Shown piece after piece: positions 1 through 5,593 of a stretch of 7,497 nucleotides of DNA (position 1 is the first letter of the stretch; each line of letters starts with the position of its first letter). The stretch comes from JAAYKM01 sp964411235 (GTDB lineage Bacteria; Desulfobacterota; Syntrophia; Syntrophales; JAAYKM01), in the NCBI GenBank assembly GCA_964411235.1, contig CAYPKE010000127.1:1-7497 (forward strand), given 5' to 3'. A model generated the notes under the pieces. The model was not told the origin of the DNA. It saw only the letters and a list, made by a program, of their open reading frames with translations, and did not search any database. The position numbers were made by a program, and so were the translations under genes.

Positions 1-1
1 A

Positions 2-298
2 TCGATTCTCCAGACCCATCCGACGGAGAAGGTGCAGCAGGTTCAGCAGCAGCATGCCGACATGCAGCAGCGGTATTTCAACCTGCAGCTCACCGAGGAA
101 CGGCGGCTGCAGAAGGAGAAGGTCAAGGATCTCGAGCAGAAGGATTCGGCCGTGATCCGCGATACCTTCGAACGGGAGCGAAAGCGTCAGGAAGCGAAAG
201 ACCAGGAAAAAGAGGAGCGTGACGGGGAGTCCCCGGCTTCCGGGGACCAGGGTGAAGAGGAACCCGTTCCCGGCAGCCACATTGATATTAAGGCTTGA
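2..298 (+). CDS. Gln-rich charged coiled-coil protein linked to flagellar genes, C-terminal part (5' end outside window)
   Basis: The reading frame is open from the left edge, so the in-frame GTG at 32 is probably internal; about 98 C-terminal residues are visible. The visible part starts with a Gln-rich helix (VQQVQQQHADMQQRYF), continues as a Glu/Lys/Arg-rich helix likely to be a coiled coil, then a Gly/Pro/Glu-rich flexible linker, and ends in a short hydrophobic tail, GSHIDIKA. No signal peptide, membrane segment or catalytic motif is visible. The stop lies one base before the start of the DUF2802-like gene, so the two are probably co-transcribed. I have an impression of similar small proteins next to flagellar genes in Desulfobacterota, but I assign no function. 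A structural or chaperone-like role in flagellar export is conceivable from context only. The coding call is firm because of the sharp fit to its neighbour and the strong heptad-like composition. Confidence 0.75.
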   Translation, partial: SILQTHPTEKVQQVQQQHADMQQRYFNLQLTEERRLQKEKVKDLEQKDSAVIRDTFERERKRQEAKDQEKEERDGESPASGDQGEEEPVPGSHIDIKA

Positions 299-299
299 G

Positions 300-773
300 A
301 TGAACATACAGATGCTTTTGATAATCCAGATCGTGGTGGAGGTGCTCCTCTGTGCCGGTGTTGTTTTCCTGCTGATTCAGGGTTTCGGCAAAGGGAAGAA
401 AACGCCCCCTTCCCTGCTCGGGAAGACGGATCTGGCCCAGTTGGAGACGCTTCTGGACGAATCCCGGGAAGAGTTTCAGCATTTCCAGATGGCCCTCGAT
501 CAGGGACGCCAAACCCTGGGAGATATGATCCGCCGGATCGATGACCGGGAAAAGGCCCTGGGATTGCTGCTGGCGGAGGCGGAGAAAAAAATAGATCATC
601 TGAAATCGCCGGATACCGGCGACGGCGCGGAGGCGAACCTGCGCTACAAGGATGCCGCACGCCTGCTCCGCCAGGGCAAAGCCGACGATGAAATCGCCCT
701 GGAGTGCGGGGTGACGGAAGGGGAAGTCGCCCTGATCAAGGGGCTGCTGAATACCGAGCATGAGCCGCGTTGA
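300..773 (+). CDS. DUF2802-like single-pass membrane protein with coiled coil
   Basis: This is a 157-residue protein. I chose the ATG at 300 because the membrane helix follows it immediately, and the upstream in-frame extension overlaps the previous gene and looks non-native. Residues 3-29 are a hydrophobic transmembrane segment, followed by a basic GKGKK stretch that would lie in the cytoplasm. Residues 45-105 are a charged, probably coiled-coil helix. Residues 116-152 form a short helix-turn-helix-like module with the pattern YKDAARLLRQGK..DEIALECGVTEGEVALIKGLL, which resembles the DUF2802 domain often found beside flagellar genes in Desulfobacterota. The function of that family is not established. 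The gene begins one base after the preceding stop, and its TGA shares a base with the ATG of the FliK-like gene, so translation is probably coupled. It may be a membrane-anchored regulator or scaffold, but that is only inferred from its position. Confidence 0.85.
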   Translation: MNIQMLLIIQIVVEVLLCAGVVFLLIQGFGKGKKTPPSLLGKTDLAQLETLLDESREEFQHFQMALDQGRQTLGDMIRRIDDREKALGLLLAEAEKKIDHLKSPDTGDGAEANLRYKDAARLLRQGKADDEIALECGVTEGEVALIKGLLNTEHEPR

Positions 774-1939
774 TGGCAATCAATCCCGTTACGGACATTC
801 CTTCCCAACTGCTGATCCAGGCCTTCCAGTTAAAGCATGATCCCGGGGGCGTTCCGGATCTGAAGGTCGGCGACCGCCTCGAAGCCCGGGTGGCGCAGGT
901 CTTGGGGGAAAACCGGCTTCTCGTCGAACTGAGAGGCAGCCGGATCGCGGCAGAGACGACGGTGCCCCTGCAGGCCGGCCAGAAATTCCAGGTCCGGGTG
1001 GAGGCCCTGGCGCCGCAGATTCTCCTGAGGCTGCTGATGGGCGATGCGCGCGGGACAGAGCAGGCCAGAATCGCGGACTACCTGAAAGCCTTTCGCGGCG
1101 ATCCGGAGGCCTTTGGGCGGCTCTTCCTGACGGGAAATGCCCTCCTTGCCGAGGGCTTCAAAGACCTTCCGGGCGGCCTTTTGCGGGATCAGTCACAGGC
1201 CCTGGCCCAACTGATCCGCACCCTGATCTTTTCCGCGGAGACGATGAAGAATCCCTTTTTTTTCCGGGATTTCGTCGTCCGCTCGGGGTTCACGCTGGAA
1301 CGCTACCTGCGTCAGCAGGCAGGGAGGCAGGACCCCGGCGCAGGGATGAAGGGACCGGCCAATGCCCAAAACCTGAAAAGCATGCTGCTCAAGTTTGGCG
1401 TCGATCTCCGTGAATGGATGGCTGCAAAGGCCGATCCGGTCAAGGGGGGGACGGCCCAGTTCCTGCGCCTGGCCGAGTATGCCGACCGGTCGGTCCACGC
1501 GCTGGAGACGCAGCAGGTGCTGAATCTTCTCGCCCGCGAGCAGGACAACCGTTACATGATGCAGCTCCCTTTTGCCTTTCCTCAGAGCCTGGCCATGCAG
1601 GACATCTTCATCGAATTCGGCGGTGGCCGGGAGCAGGATGACCAGGACGGCGCGCCGTTCCGGATCGTTTTCTTCCTGCATCTCGATGTGCTGGGGGAAA
1701 TGATGATCGATGTCGCGATCTGCGGGGAGACGTTGAGCGCCGACCTGTTGTGTCAAACTGTTGACGCAAGATCGCGGGTGACCGCGGGTTTGGAAACGCT
1801 CAAGGCGAACCTGGATTCTCTGGGCTTTCAGGTGGTCCGGATGCATTGTGACCTGCGCGAGGACCTCGGCCCGGTCCGGGATGACTATATCCGGAAGTCT
1901 TCCTGGTTCGACGGGGACGTGATCAATTTCTTTGCCTGA
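773..1939 (+). CDS. FliK-like flagellar hook-length control protein (putative)
   Basis: This is a 388-residue protein. Its ATG at 773 overlaps the previous stop as TGATG; a TTG one codon earlier is less likely. Residues 30-90 (KVGDRLEARVAQVLGENRLLVELRG, then VPLQAGQKFQVRVE) look like the small beta-rich module seen in many FliK-like proteins. The middle, 95-265, is mostly helical. Residues about 268-360 have the features of a FliK C-terminal domain: a PFAFP/IFIEF strand pair, then a strand-rich FRIVFFLHLDVLGEMMIDVAI segment, and a final helix with LETLKANLDSLGF. FliK proteins act as secreted rulers whose C-terminus makes FlhB switch export from hook to filament substrates. The protein is followed by an FlhB-type domain, which supports an export-switch role. 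It lacks the long low-complexity middle of classical FliK, so it could be a paralogue of the main fliK. I leave the symbol empty for that reason. Confidence 0.78.
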   Translation: MAINPVTDIPSQLLIQAFQLKHDPGGVPDLKVGDRLEARVAQVLGENRLLVELRGSRIAAETTVPLQAGQKFQVRVEALAPQILLRLLMGDARGTEQARIADYLKAFRGDPEAFGRLFLTGNALLAEGFKDLPGGLLRDQSQALAQLIRTLIFSAETMKNPFFFRDFVVRSGFTLERYLRQQAGRQDPGAGMKGPANAQNLKSMLLKFGVDLREWMAAKADPVKGGTAQFLRLAEYADRSVHALETQQVLNLLAREQDNRYMMQLPFAFPQSLAMQDIFIEFGGGREQDDQDGAPFRIVFFLHLDVLGEMMIDVAICGETLSADLLCQTVDARSRVTAGLETLKANLDSLGFQVVRMHCDLREDLGPVRDDYIRKSSWFDGDVINFFA

Positions 1940-1980
1940 GGCTTGGCCGGTGCCGCAGACAGGACGGGAACGGGAATCTG

Positions 1981-2256
1981 ATGAGGGAACGTGAGAAGAA
2001 AAGGCGTGTCGCCGCCGCCATCCGGTACGATCCGGAAAAAGACGCGGCCCCGCGGGTGACCGCCAAGGGGAAAGGGTATGTGGCCGACAGGATCATCGAA
2101 CTGGCGAAGGCACACGACATTCCCATTAAAAACGACCCGGGGCTGGCGGAAATACTGAGCCGCCTTGATATCGACGAACAGATTCCCGTTGAAATCTACC
2201 GTGCCATTGCGGAAATACTGGCCTTCGTTTACGCCATGAACAGCGAACGGCCTTAA
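1981..2256 (+). CDS. stand-alone FlhB C-terminal domain-like protein (EscU/YscU/HrcU-type), no NPTH motif
   Basis: This is a 91-residue protein that matches only the cytoplasmic C-terminal domain of FlhB and has none of its transmembrane helices. Conserved family positions are visible: VAAAIRYDPEKDAAPRVTAKG (10-30), GYVADRIIELAKAHDIPI (32-49), the L..IL stretch, and IPVEIYRAIAEILAFVYAMN (68-87). In FlhB the self-cleaving NPTH sequence comes directly before the AVALKY strand; here the aligned residues 6-9 are KKRR, so self-cleavage is not expected. Such short FlhB-like proteins are known in several phyla and are annotated as type III export switch proteins. In some systems they can replace a truncated FlhB tail, but the role here is inferred. 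The gene follows the FliK-like gene after 41 bp. No in-frame ATG, GTG or TTG lies between the previous stop and the ATG at 1981. The ribosome binding site is weak. Confidence 0.9.
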   Translation: MREREKKRRVAAAIRYDPEKDAAPRVTAKGKGYVADRIIELAKAHDIPIKNDPGLAEILSRLDIDEQIPVEIYRAIAEILAFVYAMNSERP

Positions 2257-2563
2257 TTGCCCTCTTCCCTTTTGGGCGTGGGAAAAATTTTCCTCCTGTC
2301 CCGCCTTTCCCTTTGTTCTCCGCAGTAAATTTTTTGACGTTCCTGGCGTCTCCGGTTGTCCTGGCAGGGGTTTCGGATGGCCGGAATTTTGACGCGCCCT
2401 GAGCTTCGCCTTGGTCCGACGCTGCAGGAGCGGGCTTCCGGCGATCCACCCTTTTTCTGCAGGGAACGGCGCAGGGCGGGCGGCATGCCCGGACAAAGTC
2501 ATTTTACGGTTGGTACGCGACTTGCTTCCCAGAAACAAAACCCTATGGAAAGGTCGGAAGAAC
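2257..2563 (+). other. 307-bp intergenic regulatory region before flgF
   Basis: I see no credible gene here. Open frames that cross it have no family resemblance, and the frame that runs into flgF lacks rod-protein character before 2564. The region carries a strong sigma-54 promoter near its right end (described separately). It also holds an AT-rich palindrome (GGAAAA-A-TTTTCC, 2281-2293), an 8-bp direct repeat TTTTGACG at 2332-2339 and 2387-2394, a short repeat TCCTGGC at 2341-2347 and 2359-2365, a repeat CTGCAGG at 2422-2428 and 2457-2463, and a small hairpin CGGGC/GCCCG at 2477-2491. Sigma-54 promoters need an upstream activator, so the spacing of these repeats makes the region a reasonable place for enhancer sites. 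No strong terminator was seen after the FlhB-like gene. Confidence 0.7.
2511..2526 (+). promoter_or_regulatory. sigma-54 (RpoN) promoter for the flgF operon
   Basis: The sequence TGGTACGCGACTTGCT fits the -24/-12 consensus TGGYACG-N4-TTGCW at every fixed position, with the standard GG-to-GC spacing. Counting the C of TTGC (2525) as -12, transcription would start near 2537 in an A-rich stretch, giving a leader of about 27 bases before the flgF ATG. Sigma-54 control of rod, ring and hook genes is well known in many polar flagellates and in Desulfobacterota. An enhancer-binding activator is expected to be encoded elsewhere. Confidence 0.85.
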
Positions 2564-3295
2564 ATGCCTTACACCATCAACGATATTGCCGGCATTGCCG
2601 CCGTAAAGGTGAACCAGCTGGATCTGGTCGCCAACAACGTGGCCAATGTTTCCACGCCCGGCTATAAAACCGAGCATATGAAGGCCTCCTTCGGTGACAA
2701 CCTGCCCGATCCCACGGGCGACGGGGTCCCCCGGATCAGCGCATCCGTTTACGTCGATTTTTCCCAGGGCGTGCTGGAAAAAACGGGCAATCCCCTCGAT
2801 GTCGCCCTGCAGGGGGAAGGGTTCTTTGAGCTGGAGACCCCGGCGGGGTTGGCCTACACGCGGGCGGGCAATTTCAGCATTGACCGTGACGGCACCCTGG
2901 TCGACAAGCTGGGGCATGCCGTGATGGGCGAAGGGGGGAGAGTCAACGTTTCCGGATCGAGCGTACAGATCGCCGAGAACGGCGTGATCACGGTTTACGA
3001 CGAAAACGGCGATGAATCCGAGGCGGGGACCCTCAAGGTCGTGACGTTTCAGAATCCGGACAACCTGCAGCGCGCCCTGAACGGCCTGTTCATCGATCCG
3101 GGCCAGGCGGGCCTGCAAACAGCGGAGCAGAAGAAAATGCAGTCCGGATTTCTGGAAATGTCAAACGCATCCGCCGCCAGGGAAATGACGAAAATGATCG
3201 ATATTCAGCGCACTTTTGAACTTTATCAGAAAGCGATCCTGACGATATCCGAGAAAGACCGCCTGGCGGTCAGCCGGGTCGGCAGGCTGGCGTAA
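2564..3295 (+). CDS. flgF: flagellar basal-body rod protein FlgF
   Basis: This is a 243-residue rod protein. I chose the ATG at 2564 because it lies just downstream of the sigma-54 promoter, has AAGG and GGAAG in front of it, and starts the recognisable domain. Residues 17-36 (NQLDLVANNVANVSTPGYKT) are the N-terminal rod signature. Residues 78-123 (LDVALQGEGFFEL..., YTRAGNFSIDRDGTLVDKLGHAVMG) are the central FlgE/F/G-type block. Residues 195-238 (GFLEMSNASAAREMTKMIDIQRTFELYQKAI) are the C-terminal helix that packs against the N-terminal one. These proteins are exported without a signal peptide by the flagellar type III machine and form the rod in the periplasm. It is first in the operon and 18 bp before flgG. 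The usual M..LYxAxxGM opening is weakly preserved (INDIAGIAAVKVNQ), so a divergent FlgG-like paralogue is possible, but length and order favour FlgF. Confidence 0.88.
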   Translation: MPYTINDIAGIAAVKVNQLDLVANNVANVSTPGYKTEHMKASFGDNLPDPTGDGVPRISASVYVDFSQGVLEKTGNPLDVALQGEGFFELETPAGLAYTRAGNFSIDRDGTLVDKLGHAVMGEGGRVNVSGSSVQIAENGVITVYDENGDESEAGTLKVVTFQNPDNLQRALNGLFIDPGQAGLQTAEQKKMQSGFLEMSNASAAREMTKMIDIQRTFELYQKAILTISEKDRLAVSRVGRLA

Positions 3296-3313
3296 CCACT
3301 CAAGGAGGGGCAC

Positions 3314-4096
3314 ATGATCAGGTCTTTGTATACGGCGGCAACGGGGATGGAAGCCCAGCAGCTGGAACAGGATGTCGTGGCGAACAACCTGGCCAACGTC
3401 AATACCGTTGGTTTCAAGCGTTCCCGGGCGGATTTTCAGGATCTCATGTACCAGGTCTACACGAAATCGGGTTCCGAAACCTCCGACGGCAATCAGCTTC
3501 CCGTCGGCATTGAAATCGGGATGGGCGTCAAGCCCATCGGGATCCAGAAGGTTTTTACCCAGGGCGACTACCAGCTGACGGGAAACGCCTTCGACATGGC
3601 CATTGAAGGGGACGGTTTTTTCCAGGTCGATGACAATGGGGAAACGTACTACACCCGCGCCGGGAACTTCCGCATCAACAAGGACGGGTTCCTCACCAAT
3701 GCGGAGGGCCTGAGAATCGTTCCCGAGATTTCCATTCCCCAGGAGACGGTGACCTTCACGGTGGACAAGGGCGGCACCTGGACGGCGGCCAACCAGGCCG
3801 GCGAAGTTCTGGCGACGGGACGGATCGAGCTCGCCCGCTTCGTCAATCCCGCGGGCTTGACCAGCCTGGGCCGCAATCTCTACGCCGTGACGGAAGGGTC
3901 CGGTGATGCCATTACGGGTAATCCCGGCGAGGACGGCATCGGGACCATCACCCAGAATTTCCTGGAAATGTCGAATGTGAGCGTCATCGAGGAAATGATC
4001 AAGATGATCACCGGCCAGCGAGCCTATGAAATCAACTCCAAGGCGATTCAGACGGCCGACGGCATGTTCCAGGTCGTCAGCAACCTGAAGAGGTAA
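3314..4096 (+). CDS. flgG: flagellar distal rod protein FlgG
   Basis: This is a 260-residue protein at the usual FlgG length. A strong ribosome binding site AAGGAGG (3302-3308) sits five bases before the ATG. The N-terminus, MIRSLYTAATGMEAQQ followed by VVANNLANVNTVGFKRSRADFQD (21-43), is the canonical FlgG signature. Residues 87-135 hold the central block (YQLTGNAFDMAIEGDGFF, then YYTRAGNFRINKDGFLTNAEG). Residues 216-257 (FLEMSNVSVIEEMIKMITGQRAYEINSKAI) form the conserved C-terminal helix. FlgG builds the distal rod, which crosses the peptidoglycan and is surrounded by the P and L rings, whose genes follow in the same operon. It has no cleaved signal peptide because it travels through the flagellar type III channel. 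Assignment is very secure. Confidence 0.97.
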   Translation: MIRSLYTAATGMEAQQLEQDVVANNLANVNTVGFKRSRADFQDLMYQVYTKSGSETSDGNQLPVGIEIGMGVKPIGIQKVFTQGDYQLTGNAFDMAIEGDGFFQVDDNGETYYTRAGNFRINKDGFLTNAEGLRIVPEISIPQETVTFTVDKGGTWTAANQAGEVLATGRIELARFVNPAGLTSLGRNLYAVTEGSGDAITGNPGEDGIGTITQNFLEMSNVSVIEEMIKMITGQRAYEINSKAIQTADGMFQVVSNLKR

Positions 4097-4097
4097 G

Positions 4098-4103
4098 AAG
4101 AGG
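4098..4103 (+). promoter_or_regulatory. ribosome binding site that fixes the GTG start of flgA
   Basis: AAGAGG lies seven bases before the GTG at 4111. This spacing favours GTG at 4111 over the ATG at 4126, which would have no good site and would shorten the signal-peptide n-region by five residues. Confidence 0.55.
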
Positions 4104-4110
4104 TAGGGCA

Positions 4111-4848
4111 GTGCGATTGTTCAGAATGGGTAGACAAAAGGTTTGGGCGTTTTTTGTGATCGGGGTCATGATGGCGCTCCTTGCCTGGCCGGTTCCGGCC
4201 GGTGCCGACGCCGGGCCCAGCCACGACCTGGCCGGGCTGATCACCCAGTACGTTCGGGATAACGCATCCTGGGGGGTCGAGGATTTCCGGATCGAGTTTC
4301 CGGCAAAATTACCCACGGTCAATCTCAAGGGGGAAAATATTTCCTATGACGTGACGCCGTTTGGCAGAGCGACCCTGATCGGAAGCTGCAACTTCCAGGT
4401 CCTCTTCTTCCGGGATGGTGTCCAGGTGGAGCGATATCAGGTCCGGGTCAATATCGAGGTCCAGGAAAGTTATGTCGTCAGCACCCGCGCAATCGAGCGC
4501 AACGCCATCATTGCGGCCACTGACGTCCAGATGCTACGGAGGTGGGTCCGCCGTCCATCGTCGCGGGTCATCGCCGACGCCGAGGAAATCGTCGGCAAAA
4601 GACTGACGGCCAACCTGGTCCCGAACCAGGAAGTCAAGCGCTCCATGATCCGGGAGCCCATCGTGATCAAGCGTGGCGAGATGGTGCGGATCGTGCTGGA
4701 CAACGGCCCCATGAGCCTGATGGCGACCGGCGTGGCCGAAGAGGCCGGCGTGGACCGGCAGCGCATCCGTGTCAGAAATCTGTCTTCCCAGAAAGTGTTT
4801 TTTGCGAAGGTCGTGTCGGAAGGCTTGGTCAAAGTCGAACTTTTCTGA
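4111..4848 (+). CDS. flgA: flagellar P-ring assembly chaperone FlgA
   Basis: This is a 245-residue protein starting at GTG, 14 bp after flgG. Residues 1-34 are a Sec signal peptide: basic RLFRMGRQK, a hydrophobic core VWAFFVIGVMMALLAW, then an AGADA-type cleavage region. The mature part starts with an FlgA N-terminal region (35-120, containing NFQVLFFRDGVQVERYQVRVNI). Residues 121-185 have the SAF-type pattern (VVSTRAIERNAIIAATDVQ, then a VGKRLTANLVPNQEVKRSMI segment). Residues 186-245 form the C-terminal beta-rich domain (VIKRGEMVRIVLDNGPMSLMATGVA, ending in VRNLSSQKVFFAKVVSEGLVKVEL). FlgA acts in the periplasm to help FlgI polymerise around the rod. Its position between the rod genes and flgH/flgI fits this role. 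The assignment is secure; the exact start and cleavage site are predictions. Confidence 0.95.
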   Translation: MRLFRMGRQKVWAFFVIGVMMALLAWPVPAGADAGPSHDLAGLITQYVRDNASWGVEDFRIEFPAKLPTVNLKGENISYDVTPFGRATLIGSCNFQVLFFRDGVQVERYQVRVNIEVQESYVVSTRAIERNAIIAATDVQMLRRWVRRPSSRVIADAEEIVGKRLTANLVPNQEVKRSMIREPIVIKRGEMVRIVLDNGPMSLMATGVAEEAGVDRQRIRVRNLSSQKVFFAKVVSEGLVKVELF

Positions 4849-4873
4849 ATGAACATAACAGGGTCGTGACGCC

Positions 4874-5560
4874 ATGAGGTGCATAAAAGAATGGATTTGT
4901 TTCGGGGGGCTGCTGCTGTTGGTCTCCTGTGTTCCCACGCAGAAGGTGGTCAAGGAGGATGTCTACGTGCCGCCGTCCGCCCAGCTTCAGGAGCCCCAGA
5001 TGGGGTCCATCTGGCGGGGCGAGAACGCGCAGAATTCCCTGTTTGTGGACCGCAAGGCCCGAGGCGTCGGGGACATCGTCACCATTATCATTGCGGAATC
5101 CTCGTCGGGCAACAACAAGGCCGGCACGGACACCAGCCGCAACACAAGCACGAACGCCCAGATCGATGCGCTCCTCGGGCTGGAGACCTCCATTTTGGAC
5201 CGCAACGAGAACATGGGGGGGCAGATTCGCATCGGCGGGACTTCCGCCAACTCCCTGAAGGGTGCGGGCAACACCAGCCGGGGAAACACCCTTTCGGCGC
5301 GGATTACCGCCCGGGTCATCCGTGTCTTGGGAAACGGCAACCTGGTCATCGAGGGGAGGCGCCAGGTTACGGTGAATGCGGAAGACCAGTATCTCATCAT
5401 TTCCGGCATCATCAGGCCTGACGACATCACGTCGGAAAACCTCATTGCCTCCCAGTATATTGCGGATGCGCAGATTTTTTACACCGGCAAGGGCGTCGTC
5501 AACGACAAGCTCCGGCCGGGATGGATGACCCGCGTGGTGGACTGGGTCTGGCCCTTCTAG
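4874..5560 (+). CDS. flgH: flagellar L-ring lipoprotein FlgH
   Basis: This is a 228-residue protein with a lipoprotein signal. The first 19 residues have a hydrophobic core and the lipobox L-V-S-C ending at Cys19, so the mature protein should be acylated and placed in the outer membrane. FlgH family blocks are visible: GSIWRGENAQNSLFVDRKARGVGDIVTIIIAESSSGNNKA (44-83), NTLSARITARVIRVLGNGNLVIEGRRQVTVNAEDQYLIISGIIRP (138-182), and a C-terminus with IADAQIFYTGKGVVNDKLRPGWMTRVVDWVWPF. It forms the bushing around the rod in the outer membrane. The gene lies 25 bp after flgA and 33 bp before flgI. The ribosome binding site is poor (AGGG about ten bases upstream). A run of seven G at 5215-5221 encodes M-G-G and leaves the frame intact. 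Assignment is very secure. Confidence 0.97.
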   Translation: MRCIKEWICFGGLLLLVSCVPTQKVVKEDVYVPPSAQLQEPQMGSIWRGENAQNSLFVDRKARGVGDIVTIIIAESSSGNNKAGTDTSRNTSTNAQIDALLGLETSILDRNENMGGQIRIGGTSANSLKGAGNTSRGNTLSARITARVIRVLGNGNLVIEGRRQVTVNAEDQYLIISGIIRPDDITSENLIASQYIADAQIFYTGKGVVNDKLRPGWMTRVVDWVWPF

Positions 5561-5580
5561 GAGATGGCGTATCAGGCAGC

Positions 5581-5586
5581 AGGGAG
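5581..5586 (+). promoter_or_regulatory. ribosome binding site that fixes the flgI start
   Basis: AGGGAG lies seven bases before the ATG at 5594. The other in-frame ATG at 5564 is preceded closely by TAGGAG overlapping the flgH stop and would add ten residues before a signal peptide that already looks complete from 5594. Confidence 0.55.
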
Positions 5587-5593
5587 TGTTGAA

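Noticed and set aside
1296..1311. Sigma-54-like sequence TGGAACG-N4-CTGCG
   Set aside because: It has three mismatches to the consensus, is inside the FliK-like gene, and has no gene start downstream at a sensible distance.
1193..1846. Minus-strand open frame of about 217 codons opposite the FliK-like gene
   Set aside because: It is a shadow of a coding region that has good family features and conserved neighbours on the + strand; its translation resembles no family.
2259..2304. Possible terminator after the FlhB-like gene (GCCC/GGGC and GTGGGA/TCCCGC pairings)
   Set aside because: The stems are only 4-6 bp with long loops and no clear T-tract follows; the GGAAAA-A-TTTTCC palindrome has a one-base centre and cannot form a normal hairpin loop at full length.
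2334..2364. Sigma-70-like -35 box TTGACG in the flgF upstream region
   Set aside because: There is no -10-like sequence at 16-18 bp downstream, so a housekeeping promoter is not supported.
2411..2563. N-terminal extension of flgF to an upstream start
   Set aside because: It would start before the sigma-54 promoter and add about 51 residues unlike any rod protein; the ATG at 2564 has a ribosome binding site and begins the rod domain.
1885..2565. Minus-strand open frame covering the FlhB-like gene and the flgF upstream region
   Set aside because: It is antisense to the FlhB-like gene and the sigma-54 promoter, and its product is a compositionally biased Arg/Pro/Gly-rich sequence without a recognisable domain.
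4849..4869. Six-codon mini-ORF between flgA and flgH
   Set aside because: It is very short, has no ribosome binding site of its own beyond the end of flgA, and has no regulatory structure around it; it is likely chance.
5564..5593. Earlier ATG for flgI
   Set aside because: The added ten residues precede a complete signal peptide, and the ATG at 5594 has a better-placed ribosome binding site. It cannot be fully excluded.
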